DNA from: Spiribacter halobius
GTDB taxonomy: Bacteria > Pseudomonadota > Gammaproteobacteria > Nitrococcales > Nitrococcaceae
DNA length: 64,000 bases
Reading direction: 5' to 3'
Assembly: GCF_020883455.1 (NCBI RefSeq)
Contig: NZ_CP086615.1
Coordinates: 3,898,501-3,962,500, forward strand
In this document: positions 9,421 to 18,784 of the stretch, one piece after another
Numbering within the stretch: position 1 is the stretch's first letter
Layout: each line of letters opens with the position of its first letter
Made by a program: the position numbers and the translations under genes
The notes under the pieces: generated by a model
The model's input: the letters and a program-made list of their open reading frames with translations, nothing else
Database searches by the model: none
Told to the model about the DNA's origin: nothing

Positions 9421-10317
9421 ATGACCTTACTCGCCAACCTCACCGTGGTCACCGTTGGTGTGCTCTGGGGCCTGTACTGGCTGCCGTTGCGCGCGCTGGA
9501 CGACGTTGCCACCGCCGGGCCCTGGGCCACACTGGCAACCACCGTAACCGGGCTGCTGGTGCTCGCGCCCGCCGCCTGGCGCGGGCGGGGCGAGTTGCAG
9601 CGGGCAGGCTGGCCCGCGCTCGCGAGCCTGCTGCTCGGGGGCGCCTCGTTCGTGCTCTACTCCAACGGTCTGCTCTACGGCCACGTGGCCGTGGTGATCC
9701 TGCTGTTCTACCTCACCCCGGTATGGAGCACACTCATCGGCCGCATATGGCTCGGCCAGCCCATGACCTGGTGGCGCTATGCCGCCGTGGGGGTGGGACT
9801 GGTGGGCGTCGCCCTGGTGCTTCGGGGCAGCCATGGCGGGCTGCCACTGCCCCACAGCGCAGGCGACTGGCTCGGCCTCGCATCCGGCATCGGCTGGGCG
9901 ATTGCCTCGGTCGGGATCAACCGGTACTCCCGCACGCCACCGGCGACGACCAATTTCGTCTTCTGCGGCGGCGCGGCCCTGGCGGCGGGCCTATTCGTTC
10001 TCGCTGCCGGCAGCCCGCCGCCGCTGCTCGCGGCCTCGGCGCTGGCGCCGGCCATCGCCTGGACGCTGGTGATCGGCGGCCTGTGGTGGGCGGCGTCGCT
10101 GACGCTCTTCCTGCACGCGGCACAACGCCTCGAACCGGCCCGGGTCGGCATACTGCTGATGAGCGAGGTGATCGCCGGCGCCGCGTCCGCGGCACTGCTC
10201 ACCGACGAACCCTTCGGCATGCTGATGGGAATCGGTGCCATGGTCGTGGTGGTCGCAGCGCTGCTGGAGACCTTGCCGGCGCCGGCGTATGCATCCGCCT
10301 CCGAATACCGGACCTGA
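9421..10317 (+). CDS. EamA/DMT-superfamily transporter
   Basis: 298 residues with about ten hydrophobic helices in two repeats, the usual size and layout of the EamA (RhaT/YdcZ-like) drug/metabolite transporters. The N-terminal signature GVLWGLYWLPLRALDD is typical, and a basic linker separates the two five-helix halves. These inner-membrane proteins usually export amino acids or other small metabolites, but the substrate cannot be read from the sequence. The ribosome site is weak. The gene converges on the amidase gene with 9 bases between the stops. Confidence 0.85.
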   Translation: MTLLANLTVVTVGVLWGLYWLPLRALDDVATAGPWATLATTVTGLLVLAPAAWRGRGELQRAGWPALASLLLGGASFVLYSNGLLYGHVAVVILLFYLTPVWSTLIGRIWLGQPMTWWRYAAVGVGLVGVALVLRGSHGGLPLPHSAGDWLGLASGIGWAIASVGINRYSRTPPATTNFVFCGGAALAAGLFVLAAGSPPPLLAASALAPAIAWTLVIGGLWWAASLTLFLHAAQRLEPARVGILLMSEVIAGAASAALLTDEPFGMLMGIGAMVVVVAALLETLPAPAYASASEYRT

Positions 10318-10326
10318 CGCAATACC

Positions 10327-11691
10327 TCAGCAGCTTCGCAGAAAGGACTCGACCGCTGCCGCACTGCGTAGCAGCTGAACGTCGTCGCCTGACCGGCCCA
10401 GCAGCGTCATGCCGACAGGCATGGCCCCGGCCTGGACGGGCACCGGCAGCGTGATGGCCGGCCAGCCGAGCAGGTTCGCCGTCAGGTTGGAGAAGGTCAT
10501 GGCGTCCTGTGTGGTGACCGTGCCACTGGGCAACTCCACGGTCTGCTGCCCGATTCGCGGTGCGACGGTCGGCAGGGTAGGCATGCAGATGACGTCGTAT
10601 CCCGCCGCGAGCTCCCGGATACGGCGGGCGTAGAAGGCCCGGAAACGCTGTGCCCGCAGGTAGCTGGTCGCGTCGATGTGGCAACCGGCCTCGAGTTGGG
10701 TGCGCACGGCAGGGTCGAAGTCCTGATAACGCGACGCCAGGGCCTCGCGGTAACGGGCGGACGCTTCGGGGTACATGATCGCCAGCCAGCTGACGTGCGC
10801 CTCGCGGGTATGCTCCAGCTCGAAGCGCGCGATGTCGCAGCCGGCCTGCTGGAGGCCAGCCAAGGCGGCCTCGAAGGCCGCCTCCACCGCCGGTTCGAGA
10901 GCCAGCCCGGGAAACCGCGCCACACCGACCCGCGCCGGAAGCACTGCGGTGTCGGCGGCGAGCCCGCTCACTGCCGCCAGCGACGTCCCCGGTTCGGCGA
11001 GGGCGCCTGCCAGGCATGCGGCATCACGCACCGTGCGCGCCAGTGGGCCGACGTGGTCCAGGGTCCAGGAAAGCGGCATCACGCCACGCGTGCTGATCGC
11101 ACCGAGCGTGGGCTTGAAGCCTACGACGCCGCAGGCGGCGGCCGGAATCCGCACCGAACCGCCGGTGTCGGAGCCAAGCGCTGCCGGTACCATGCCGGCC
11201 GCCACCGCCACGGCCGAGCCGCTGCTCGAGCCACCCGCCAGGCGATCCGGGTCCAGCGGGTTGCGGGCGGGCCCTGCACTGGAGACCTCGCCGGTACCGC
11301 CGTAGGCAAGCTCGTGCATGTTGGTCTTGCCGATGATGATGGCCCCGGCCGCGCGCAGGCGGGCAACGCTCTCGGCGTCGCGCTCGGCGATATTGTCCCG
11401 GAATGCGCGGCTGCAGGCCGTCGTGGGCTCGCCGGCGCAGTCGAAGTTGTCCTTCAGAGCCACCGGGATACCGTGCAGGGGCCCACGGTCGATACCCGCC
11501 GCCCGCTCGCGGTCACAGCGGTCCGCGGTTTCCAGTGCAGCCTCCGCATGCACCGCGACGAAGGCGTTGAGCTCCCGGTGACGCGCCTCGATGCGCCGCA
11601 GGCAGGCCTGAACCACCGCCTGCGAGGTGGTGCGCCCCTCGCGGAGTGCCTCCCGGGTTGCCCGGATGGTGCCGCCGTTCGGGTCGCTCAT
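10327..11691 (-). CDS. Amidase-signature family hydrolase
   Basis: 454 residues, cytoplasmic. The amidase-signature core is complete: catalytic K80 in IPVALKDNFD, cis-serine S155 in AGGSSSGSA and nucleophile S179 in GSDTGGSVRIPA. Family members hydrolyse carboxamides, carbamates or ureides to the acid and ammonia. It is the last gene of the operon that starts with the nitrilase-type hydrolase and the ABC importer, and overlaps the small upstream gene by 4 bases (ATGA), indicating translational coupling. Context points to hydrolysis of an imported amide. AtzE/AtzF-type biuret or allophanate enzymes are possible relatives. It is not a GatA: no GatB or GatC is nearby. Confidence 0.88.
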   Translation of the reverse strand: MSDPNGGTIRATREALREGRTTSQAVVQACLRRIEARHRELNAFVAVHAEAALETADRCDRERAAGIDRGPLHGIPVALKDNFDCAGEPTTACSRAFRDNIAERDAESVARLRAAGAIIIGKTNMHELAYGGTGEVSSAGPARNPLDPDRLAGGSSSGSAVAVAAGMVPAALGSDTGGSVRIPAAACGVVGFKPTLGAISTRGVMPLSWTLDHVGPLARTVRDAACLAGALAEPGTSLAAVSGLAADTAVLPARVGVARFPGLALEPAVEAAFEAALAGLQQAGCDIARFELEHTREAHVSWLAIMYPEASARYREALASRYQDFDPAVRTQLEAGCHIDATSYLRAQRFRAFYARRIRELAAGYDVICMPTLPTVAPRIGQQTVELPSGTVTTQDAMTFSNLTANLLGWPAITLPVPVQAGAMPVGMTLLGRSGDDVQLLRSAAAVESFLRSC

Positions 11692-11879
11692 GATGGCTCA
11701 CCTCCGAAGCCGTCCGTTTCCTCCTGGTACACCAGCGGCAACCCGGCGCCGAGACGGCTCTCGGGAATCTCATCGACGCTGGCGATGTAGCGGACCAGGC
11801 CGCACACGGTTTCGACTTCATCGGACGCGAGCCCGCGACCATTCAGCGCCTGGCGGAGGCGTTCAATCTTCTCGTCCAT
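11688..11879 (-). CDS. Small protein between ABC ATPase and amidase, possible amidase partner
   Basis: 63 residues from ATG 11879. AGGAGG lies nine bases upstream and overlaps the TAG of the preceding ATPase gene, so translation is coupled on both sides (the 3' end overlaps the amidase start by 4 bases). The product is acidic and mostly helical, with no transmembrane segment. Its size and position, immediately before an amidase-signature gene, recall the AtzG-type small subunits that bind AtzE-like amidases. I cannot show sequence homology, so the partner role is inferred from position only. Confidence 0.65.
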   Translation of the reverse strand: MDEKIERLRQALNGRGLASDEVETVCGLVRYIASVDEIPESRLGAGLPLVYQEETDGFGGEPS

Positions 11880-11892
11880 TGGACTGTCCCTC

Positions 11893-12591
11893 CTAAACCC
11901 CGAGCATCTCCTGCACGAGGGCAGGGTCCTGTCGGATCTCACCCATGCTCAGATGGCGCTCTATCCGACCGCGGTTCATCACGTAGCACTCGCTGGCCAG
12001 CCCCGTGACGAAATCGAGATTCTGCTCAGCCACCAGGATCGCGACGCCGTCGCTGCGATTGAGGTCACCGAGAAGGGCCTGGATAGCCATGATGATGGAG
12101 GGCTGAATGCCCTCCGTGGGCTCATCGAGCAGCATCACCGCCGGGCGCAGGGCCAGCGCACGCGCCAGGGCGAGCATCTGCTGCTGGCCGCCACTGAGAT
12201 TGCCCCCCATGACGTGGGCGCGCTCCTGCAGCGCCGGGAAGCGCTCGAATGCCTGGGCCACGGCCGCCTTCGCATCGTGCCCGCAGGCATGGGCGGCCAC
12301 CTCGATGTTTTCGGTGGTGGTCAGCCGCGGGAAGATATCCCGTCCCTGCGGGACGTAGGCGATGCCGCGCCTGGCCCGCTTCGCGGCCGAAGCCGGGAGC
12401 ACGGTATCCTCCAGCAGGACGCTGCCCTCGCGCACCGGGAGGACGCCGGCGATGCTCTTCATCAGGGTGCTCTTGCCCACCCCATTGCGCCCCAGCACCG
12501 CCTTGATTTCGCCGGGCCCGAGCCGGAGGCTGACGTCCTCGATCACTGTTGCCGATGTGTAGGCCGCGGTGACGTTGCGCACCTCAAGCAT
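11893..12591 (-). CDS. Branched-chain/urea/amide-type ABC transporter ATP-binding protein (LivF/UrtE-like)
   Basis: 232 residues from ATG 12591; the start overlaps the end of the upstream gene as ATGCTTGA. Walker A is GRNGVGKST, the signature is LSGGQQQMLALARAL, and Walker B with the catalytic glutamate is VMLLDEPTEG. Length and sequence fit the second ATPase of HAAT-family importers (LivF, UrtE). It pairs with the ATPase domain fused to the permease encoded just upstream to energise import. Confidence 0.92.
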   Translation of the reverse strand: MLEVRNVTAAYTSATVIEDVSLRLGPGEIKAVLGRNGVGKSTLMKSIAGVLPVREGSVLLEDTVLPASAAKRARRGIAYVPQGRDIFPRLTTTENIEVAAHACGHDAKAAVAQAFERFPALQERAHVMGGNLSGGQQQMLALARALALRPAVMLLDEPTEGIQPSIIMAIQALLGDLNRSDGVAILVAEQNLDFVTGLASECYVMNRGRIERHLSMGEIRQDPALVQEMLGV

Positions 12592-14404
12592 CCGACTGTC
12601 TCCCGAGGTAGATATCGAGCACGCGCTCGTCCTGGCGCAACTCGTCGATGGTGCCGCTGGCAAACACGGCGCCTTGGTGCAGCACGGTGACCGGCGCATC
12701 GAGGTCACGGATGAAGTCCATGTCGTGCTCCACCACCACCACGCCCGCGAATCGCGAGATCCGCTTGAGCAGGGCGACGGTGTGCTGGCGCTCCTGGCCG
12801 GTCATGCCCGCCGCCGGCTCATCGAGGAAGATCAGCTTTGGCTCGAGGCAGAGCACCATGCCCAGGTCGAGCCACTGCTGCTCGCCATGGGAGAGGGCCC
12901 CGCCGGGCTCGTGGGCACGATGGGTCAGGCCGATGACGGAAAGAGTGCGCCGTACCCGCTCGCTGGCCGTGTCGGGATCCTCGTGGCGGCTGTATGCGGC
13001 GAGCCAGAGGTTCTCGCGCACGCTCAGCTCCTCGAGGATCCTGGCCACCTGCAACTTGATCCCGAGCCCGGCCTGCACCCGGCGATACGGCGCCCAGCCG
13101 GTGATCTCCGCGCCCTCGAACAGCACCTGGCCGCCGTCCGGCTTCAGTAGCCCCAGACAGGTGCCGAGGAAGGTGCTCTTGCCCGCACCGTTGGGCCCGA
13201 TCAGGCAGTGGATGCCACGGTCATGGAACTGCATCGACACGTGGTCGGTGGCCGTGACACCGCCGAAACGCTTCTGCAGGTCCTGCGTCTCCAGCACCAC
13301 GGCTCCCGTGGACTGACGGTCGAACAGGGCGTCAACGCCGCCGAGCTCGGCCCGGTCGGCAGGCACGCTGCCGGCCTGTGCGGATCGCTGGCGGCGGCGG
13401 CGAAGCATGCCGAGCAGGCCTCGCGGGGCCAGCAGTACGAGAGCGATCAGCCCGCCCCCCAGCACCAGGGCCGTCTGCCCGCCGACCACGCCTCCGCCAA
13501 GCCAGAAGGACAGCCCGCCGACGAACACCGCACCGACGAACGCCCCCCAGAGGGTGCCGCGGCCACCGACCAGGACGTAGATGGGGATGAGCAGTGCCTG
13601 GGCCACGCTGAACACGTTCGGACTGACATACAGGGCCCAGGCCCCGTACAGGGCACCGCCGATGCCGGCGATGGCCCCGGAGATCGTGAACAGCACCAGT
13701 CGGTAGCGGCGCACGTCGTAGCCGAGCAGCTCGGTCTTGAGCAGATTCTGCCGCACGCCGCTGATCACCAGGCCGAATGGCCGGCGCAGCAGCGCCTTGA
13801 CGCCCAGGAAGATCAGCAGCGCCACGGCGAGCGCGAAGTAGAACGCCCCCGCGGTGCTGGCCGGCGCCGCATCGGGCCCGAAGCCGAGGGTCAGCATGGG
13901 CACTGTGGTCATGCCGTTTGCGCCGCCCACCCGGGCCTCGCCGAGCTCGAAGGTCCAGCCCACGGCCACCGTGTACATGATCAGCACCAGGGTGTAGGTG
14001 ATGATCGTGGTCTGCAGGGCCCCGAGCCGCCCGTAGAACAGGAAGTAGGCGACGCCGGCCGCCGCCAGCGCGCCGATGGCGGCGCCGGACAGCAGCCCGA
14101 TCAGCGCCGTGCTGCCCAGTAGCGGCCCGAGGTTGCTGCCGGCAATGCCGTAGACATAGGCGCCGAGACCGAAGAACACGGTGTGCCCCAGGCTGAGGTC
14201 GCCGCCCTTGCCCCAGACCAGGTCGAGACCGAGGGCCACGAGCCCAAAGGCAAGCCAGGACGTGGCGATGTAGATCGCGTACTCGTCCGCGTTCATCGCC
14301 AGCAGTGCAACCACGCCCGCCACGGCCGTCGGCAGCGCCCACCAGGCCGAGCGGCCGGCCAGGGCCAGCGGGCTCGGCGTGGTGATCGATTCAGAGTTTT
14401 CCAC
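12584..14404 (-). CDS. Fused ABC permease (LivM/UrtC-like) and ATP-binding protein (LivG/UrtD-like)
   Basis: 606 residues beginning at GTG 14404 with GGGGGTGG just upstream. Residues 1-330 form a LivM-type permease with eight to ten helices (for example GLDLVWGKGGDLSLGH). After a short basic, proline-poor linker, residues 365-606 form an ATPase with Walker A GPNGAGKSTFLG, signature LSHGEQQWLDLG and Walker B LIFLDEPAAGM. In most urea and branched-chain systems these are two genes; here they are one polypeptide. The gene overlaps the upstream permease by 14 bases and the downstream ATPase by 8, consistent with one operon. Confidence 0.9.
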   Translation of the reverse strand: MENSESITTPSPLALAGRSAWWALPTAVAGVVALLAMNADEYAIYIATSWLAFGLVALGLDLVWGKGGDLSLGHTVFFGLGAYVYGIAGSNLGPLLGSTALIGLLSGAAIGALAAAGVAYFLFYGRLGALQTTIITYTLVLIMYTVAVGWTFELGEARVGGANGMTTVPMLTLGFGPDAAPASTAGAFYFALAVALLIFLGVKALLRRPFGLVISGVRQNLLKTELLGYDVRRYRLVLFTISGAIAGIGGALYGAWALYVSPNVFSVAQALLIPIYVLVGGRGTLWGAFVGAVFVGGLSFWLGGGVVGGQTALVLGGGLIALVLLAPRGLLGMLRRRRQRSAQAGSVPADRAELGGVDALFDRQSTGAVVLETQDLQKRFGGVTATDHVSMQFHDRGIHCLIGPNGAGKSTFLGTCLGLLKPDGGQVLFEGAEITGWAPYRRVQAGLGIKLQVARILEELSVRENLWLAAYSRHEDPDTASERVRRTLSVIGLTHRAHEPGGALSHGEQQWLDLGMVLCLEPKLIFLDEPAAGMTGQERQHTVALLKRISRFAGVVVVEHDMDFIRDLDAPVTVLHQGAVFASGTIDELRQDERVLDIYLGRQSDA

Positions 14405-15251
14405 GCCACCCCCTGGAGATTCCGCCCGGGAAGAACCGGAGAATGATGATGGTGACCACGAAGAAGGCGACGTCCCCGGCCACGGAGGTGAGGATGCTGC
14501 TGGTCAGACTGGAAAGCCCGCCGAGGCCGGTCATCGAGGCGACCGTGCCGGTCAGCGTGAGCGGGCCGGCGACGACCACGGCGAGGAAGGCCTTGGAGAC
14601 GAAGGCGAGCCCCATGTCCGGGGTGGCGGGGAAGGCCGGCACCAGCAATCCGCCGGCGAGGCCGGCGAGCGCCGCGCCGAAGGCGAAGGTCACGGTATTG
14701 ATGCGCCGGGTCTCGATGCCCACGGAGCCCGCCATGGCCGGGTTCTGGATCGCCGCCCGCGCCATGATCCCGTAGCGCGTCCGCACGAAGACCAGGTAGA
14801 CGGCAACCGCCATCAGCGCCGCCATGGCGATCAGGAACAGGTAGTACACGGGCATCGAGTAGCGCCCGATGGAGAACGACCCCATGGGCAGACCGATGCC
14901 GGTCGTGGAGGCGCCGAAGGTCAGGATGGCGCCCTGGTAGAGCACCATGCCGAGCCCCCAGGTCGCGAGCAGGGTGTCGAACAGCCGCCCGTAGAGAAAC
15001 TGGATGATGGCGCGTTCGATGAGCGCCCCGAACAGGCCCAGAGCGAGCGCCGCCAGCACCACGGCAAGTGCGAATGGCACCCCGGCCTTGGTGGCGAACA
15101 GCGTGGCGTAGGCACCGAGCATCAGGAACTCGCCGTGGGCGAGGTTGATCACGCCCATCATGCCGAAGATGACGGCAAGCCCCATGGTCGCGATCAGCAG
15201 AACGCTGATGCTGAACAGCGCGGTGATACCGGTCGAGGCCAGCTGATCCAT
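14391..15251 (-). CDS. ABC transporter permease (LivH/UrtB-like)
   Basis: 286 residues starting at ATG 15251 behind AGGAGGTTCC. About eight transmembrane helices are visible, and the LivH-type motif INLAHGEFLMLGAY sits near residue 37-50. It would form the membrane channel with the LivM-like half of the fused protein encoded directly downstream. Substrate class is inferred from the binding protein upstream: a urea or short-chain amide rather than a branched-chain amino acid. Confidence 0.9.
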   Translation of the reverse strand: MDQLASTGITALFSISVLLIATMGLAVIFGMMGVINLAHGEFLMLGAYATLFATKAGVPFALAVVLAALALGLFGALIERAIIQFLYGRLFDTLLATWGLGMVLYQGAILTFGASTTGIGLPMGSFSIGRYSMPVYYLFLIAMAALMAVAVYLVFVRTRYGIMARAAIQNPAMAGSVGIETRRINTVTFAFGAALAGLAGGLLVPAFPATPDMGLAFVSKAFLAVVVAGPLTLTGTVASMTGLGGLSSLTSSILTSVAGDVAFFVVTIIILRFFPGGISRGWRGKL

Positions 15252-15283
15252 GCCCGGAACCTCCTGCGGTGGTGGTGTCTAGG

Positions 15284-15324
15284 CCCCGGCAACAGCTGCC
15301 CTGATCGGGCGGCCGTCGCCGGGG
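15284..15324. other. Nested hairpin between binding-protein and permease genes
   Basis: Between the binding-protein stop (15342) and the permease start (15251), CCCCGGC (15284-15290) pairs with GCCGGGG (15318-15324). A second, inner stem lies between them: GCTGCCC (15295-15301) with GGGCGGC (15307-15313), with one G-T pair. Such hairpins commonly limit read-through or protect the upstream message so that binding protein exceeds permease. Confidence 0.45.
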
Positions 15325-15341
15325 GAAGGGGCCGCTCTGGC

Positions 15342-16583
15342 TCAGTCCTGGGGCGTGAACTGCTCGGAGATGCCGGGATTCGCCGCCAGGTCGCAGACCT
15401 GCTGCTCGTAGGCGGGCATCACGTCCTCGAAGTGCTGGATGACCTCGAAGCTGTGGTTGTCGTCGCCCCGCACGAGGTAGACCTGGTGCATGAGGTGGTG
15501 CGAGGGCAGCATCCGCACCCGGCCTTCGGGGCTGTCGATCTCGATGCCGCCTTCGAGGGCGTCGATCACCTGCTCGGACTCCACGGAGCCGGCCTGCTCG
15601 GCCGCTGCCGCCCAGAGCATGACGGCATTCCAGGTGTCGTTGGCCTCGGAGATGATCGGCTCCTCGATCTCACCGTAGGCCTCGCGCCACAGGCGCACGA
15701 ACTCCTCGTTGGCCGGCGTATCCACGACCATGAAATAGTTCTGCGAGGCGATGATGCCGTCCCCGGCCTCCGAGGACACCACCACCTGCTGGTTGCCCGA
15801 ACCGTAGTTGGTGGAGATGACGCTAATGTCCTCTTTCAGCCCCGAGGCAGCGAACTGCTCGTAGAAGGAGGTCTGGCTGGCCCCCACGGGCAGGGCCACC
15901 ACCACGTCGGCCTCGGCGTCCTGGATCTTCTGCAGCGAGCTCGAGAAATTGCTCTGCGACAGCGGCAGGAAGTCCTGGCCGACCACCTCGCCACCGAGTT
16001 CTTCGGCGTAGTGCTCGACCCAGTGCGCGGAGATGGTGCCGAAGTTGTAGTCCGGCGCGACCACGTAGAAGCGATCGCCGTAACGCTCGGCCGCCCATTC
16101 CATCATCACCCCCAGCTGCTGTGAGGGAGTGACGCCGGTCAGGAACGTGTAGCGGTCGCAAACGCCGCCCTCGTAGAGCGCGCTGTAGAAATACGGCACC
16201 TTGCGCTGCCGCGCCACGGGTCTGACCGCCTCCCGCGAGGAGCTCGCCAGCCCGCCGAACATGGCATCGACCTGATCGCGCAGGATGAGCGTGCGCGCAT
16301 ACTGGGTGTACTTGGCGTCATCGGACTGGGTGTCGTACTCCACCACCTCCACGTCCATGCCATTGACGCCCCCATCGGCATTCAGCTTGTCCACTGCGAG
16401 CTGCAGCGCCTGACTCTGCTGGATGCCGTAGATGTTGAGGCCGCCGGTGAGATCGTGCATGGCCCCGATGGTGACCGTCTCCTGGGCCGCTGCCCCGGTG
16501 GCGAACGCGAGGGTCAGCGCCGCGCCGATCCCCTTGAGCATGCCGGCCTTGTTCTGCCCGTTCGGGCCGCTTACTTCGTGCAT
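15342..16583 (-). CDS. Periplasmic substrate-binding protein, urea/short-chain-amide ABC importer type
   Basis: 413 residues from ATG 16583, preceded by AAGGGG at a normal distance; the longer frame to 16634 lacks a ribosome site. The N terminus is a signal peptide (KGIGAALTLAFATGAAAQ). The mature protein is a type I periplasmic-binding fold starting TVTIGAMHDLTGG. The stretch FYSALYEGGVCDRYTF is characteristic of UrtA/FmdD/AmiC-like proteins that bind urea or small amides rather than leucine. It is the first transporter gene of the operon and is flanked by two C-N bond hydrolases, which supports an amide or nitrile ligand. Confidence 0.88.
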   Translation of the reverse strand: MHEVSGPNGQNKAGMLKGIGAALTLAFATGAAAQETVTIGAMHDLTGGLNIYGIQQSQALQLAVDKLNADGGVNGMDVEVVEYDTQSDDAKYTQYARTLILRDQVDAMFGGLASSSREAVRPVARQRKVPYFYSALYEGGVCDRYTFLTGVTPSQQLGVMMEWAAERYGDRFYVVAPDYNFGTISAHWVEHYAEELGGEVVGQDFLPLSQSNFSSSLQKIQDAEADVVVALPVGASQTSFYEQFAASGLKEDISVISTNYGSGNQQVVVSSEAGDGIIASQNYFMVVDTPANEEFVRLWREAYGEIEEPIISEANDTWNAVMLWAAAAEQAGSVESEQVIDALEGGIEIDSPEGRVRMLPSHHLMHQVYLVRGDDNHSFEVIQHFEDVMPAYEQQVCDLAANPGISEQFTPQD

Positions 16584-16650
16584 CCTGTTTCCCCTTGGTG
16601 TCGTGTCGTTGTTCCGATGGCGGCCTTGCCGCACAAGCGGTGGTGGCTGC

Positions 16651-17502
16651 TCATAGCAGCCGGTCGGTGAGAAAGCGGTAGCTGGTGCGCGCGGCGACGA
16701 GATCCGCGGTCGCTAGCGTTGCGGTCAGTGTTTCTGCCTCGTTGGGCCCTGCCCGCTCGAGGATTTCGCCAGTGGGAGCGACGATCTGGCTCAATCCGAG
16801 GCGTTCCCAGACACCCGCCTGCGGCCCCATGTCCAGGCGCCCGCAGGCGTTGCAGGCCACCACGAAGGCCTGATTCTGGATCGCCGTGACCATGGGCAGC
16901 GCATTCCAGTAGTCGCGCTTCGCGCTCTGCAGGCCGACGCCCCCCTTGGCACCGCCGGCCCAGGTGGACGAGGTGATCGCAATGATATCCACACCCTGGT
17001 CGGAGAGGGCCTTGAAGTACTCGGGAAACATGGCGTCATAGCAGATCGCGATGCCGATCCGCCCGAGCGCGCAATCGAACGCTTCGACGTGTTCGCCGGG
17101 CGTATAGTAAAGCTTTTCTATACCCGGCATGTGCAGCTTCCGGGTGACCCCGATGACGCCCTCCGGGCCGACCAGCGCGGCACTGTTGAAAATCATCCCG
17201 GCGATCTCCGAGCGTTCGGCAAAGCCGACAACGGCATGGATGCCGCACCCGCGCGCCGCCTCCGCGATAGCCCCCAGCTCCGGACCATCCACAGCGATGG
17301 TGCCGCCGTCCCAGTACGCCTTGAGCCCCCCGGGCGCGTGACGGAAGAAGCTCGTGATGCCGACCTCCGGGAACACGGCCAGTTGGCTGCCAAGCCCTGC
17401 CAGGCGCCGCAGGCTGTCGACGATGAAGGCCACGTTCTGCGGGCGCGCCTCCATGCCACCGGGCTCGTGCTGCACCACCGACACCTGTACGTCCCGCTCC
17501 AT
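16651..17502 (-). CDS. Nitrilase-superfamily carbon-nitrogen hydrolase
   Basis: 283 residues from ATG 17502, with GGAGG four bases upstream; the GTG three bases earlier is too close to that site. The Glu-Lys-Cys triad is visible: E46 (FPEVGI), K122 (TRKLHMPG) and C154 (IAICYDAMFPEY). The superfamily hydrolyses nitriles, aliphatic amides or N-carbamoyl compounds in the cytoplasm; the exact reaction is not determined by sequence alone. It is the promoter-proximal gene of the ABC importer operon and lies behind the LysR gene. A second hydrolase of a different family closes the same operon. Confidence 0.9.
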   Translation of the reverse strand: MERDVQVSVVQHEPGGMEARPQNVAFIVDSLRRLAGLGSQLAVFPEVGITSFFRHAPGGLKAYWDGGTIAVDGPELGAIAEAARGCGIHAVVGFAERSEIAGMIFNSAALVGPEGVIGVTRKLHMPGIEKLYYTPGEHVEAFDCALGRIGIAICYDAMFPEYFKALSDQGVDIIAITSSTWAGGAKGGVGLQSAKRDYWNALPMVTAIQNQAFVVACNACGRLDMGPQAGVWERLGLSQIVAPTGEILERAGPNEAETLTATLATADLVAARTSYRFLTDRLL

Positions 17503-17628
17503 CACGCCTCCGCTTCGCCTGGTCCGGAGCCGGCGTTCGGCCCCGCTCTGAGCTCCAACTTAGAAGCATCGGGGCGGCAGGGATATGCGAGCGGAATTAC
17601 AGCGGATGTAAGAAAATCAACGGCGAGC

Positions 17629-18567
17629 TTAGCCGGTCGCCTCGCTGCCGCTGTCGCCGCCGACCTGGAACAGCAGCGCCTGGTCGCGGCGGCAGCACTC
17701 GAGGATGAAGTTCCAGACCAGGTTCACCGCTTCGAAGCGGTGCAGATCGCGGTTGGTCGAGATCCAGTACTGGCGCACAAAGCACAGTTCGGGGAGCACC
17801 CTCTGAAGCTGTGGATCCTCGAGTGCCATGTAGTTGGGAAGTATGGACAGCCCGAGGCCTTGCCGGGCCGCCTGTTGCTGGGCGCGGATACTGGTGCTCT
17901 GGAACACGAAGTTAAGGTTCGTGGCGAGCTCGTAGTGATACTTCAGCTCCTCGGCGAAGAGCATGCTCTCGATGTAACCGATCCAGGGATGCCCAAGCAG
18001 CGCCTCACGGCTGCTCATCGGACCATGTGCAGCGACGTACTCGGGGCTGGCGTAGACCCCGAGGACGTACTGCGTGAGCAGGCGCCGAATGACATATTCA
18101 CCCCTTGGCTTCTCCAGCGTAATGCTGATGTCCGCCTCGCGGCTCGTCACGCTGGTGGACTTCGGGAGCGAGATGAAATCCACGTCGATTGCCTGGCCAC
18201 GGAGCCAGGCGGCGATGCGCGGCGAGAGGTAATTGTCGCCAAGGCCCTCGGTGACCCCGACCCGCACCTTTGGCTGAACGCTGCCACCCGGCTCGGTCCG
18301 CTCGAGGCCGAGAATCAGCTGACGCTCCAGCGCCTCGGCATGCCGGAAGAACTGCTCACCGGCCTTGGTCAGCCGATAGCCCTCGCTCGACTGTGCCAGA
18401 AGCTGCACGGAGAGCGCCTTCTCCAGCGCGGATAGCCGGTTTGCCACGGTGACGTGCGTGGTGCCAAGAGTGCGCGCCACCCGCGTCAACCGCTTCTGCC
18501 GGACCAGCGCCAGGAAGAACTTGATATCGTTCCAGTTGAGCCCGTGCAACGTGTCTTCATTCGGCAT
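17629..18567 (-). CDS. LysR-family transcriptional regulator
   Basis: 312 residues from ATG 18567. The N-terminal winged helix-turn-helix covers about residues 10-70, with recognition region TTHVTVANRLSALE and the typical follow-on YRLTKAGEQFF. A LysR effector-binding domain covers 95-300. It precedes the nitrilase-type gene on the same strand by 126 bases, so it probably senses the imported amide or its product and activates that operon. No clear T-N11-A site is distinguishable in the short intergenic region, which is comparatively AT-rich (17545-17625). Confidence 0.9.
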   Translation of the reverse strand: MPNEDTLHGLNWNDIKFFLALVRQKRLTRVARTLGTTHVTVANRLSALEKALSVQLLAQSSEGYRLTKAGEQFFRHAEALERQLILGLERTEPGGSVQPKVRVGVTEGLGDNYLSPRIAAWLRGQAIDVDFISLPKSTSVTSREADISITLEKPRGEYVIRRLLTQYVLGVYASPEYVAAHGPMSSREALLGHPWIGYIESMLFAEELKYHYELATNLNFVFQSTSIRAQQQAARQGLGLSILPNYMALEDPQLQRVLPELCFVRQYWISTNRDLHRFEAVNLVWNFILECCRRDQALLFQVGGDSGSEATG

Positions 18568-18784
18568 CGAACCACCCCGGGCTTCACCCGGCTGGCGTTC
18601 AGCGCGCACCCGGAGGCTACTACGCTAGCAGGCATGGGCTCCTCGCGGGGCATCGCCACAACGGCGGTTAGCTAGCAAACCGACGTGCATGGTCGGCCGC
18701 TGGCAGAGATCACTCGGGAGTCGTTCACAGGCAGATCAAGCCCGCCTGGCAGGCGCTGCAGGCGTTCGCCGCCAGAGTCCGGCA

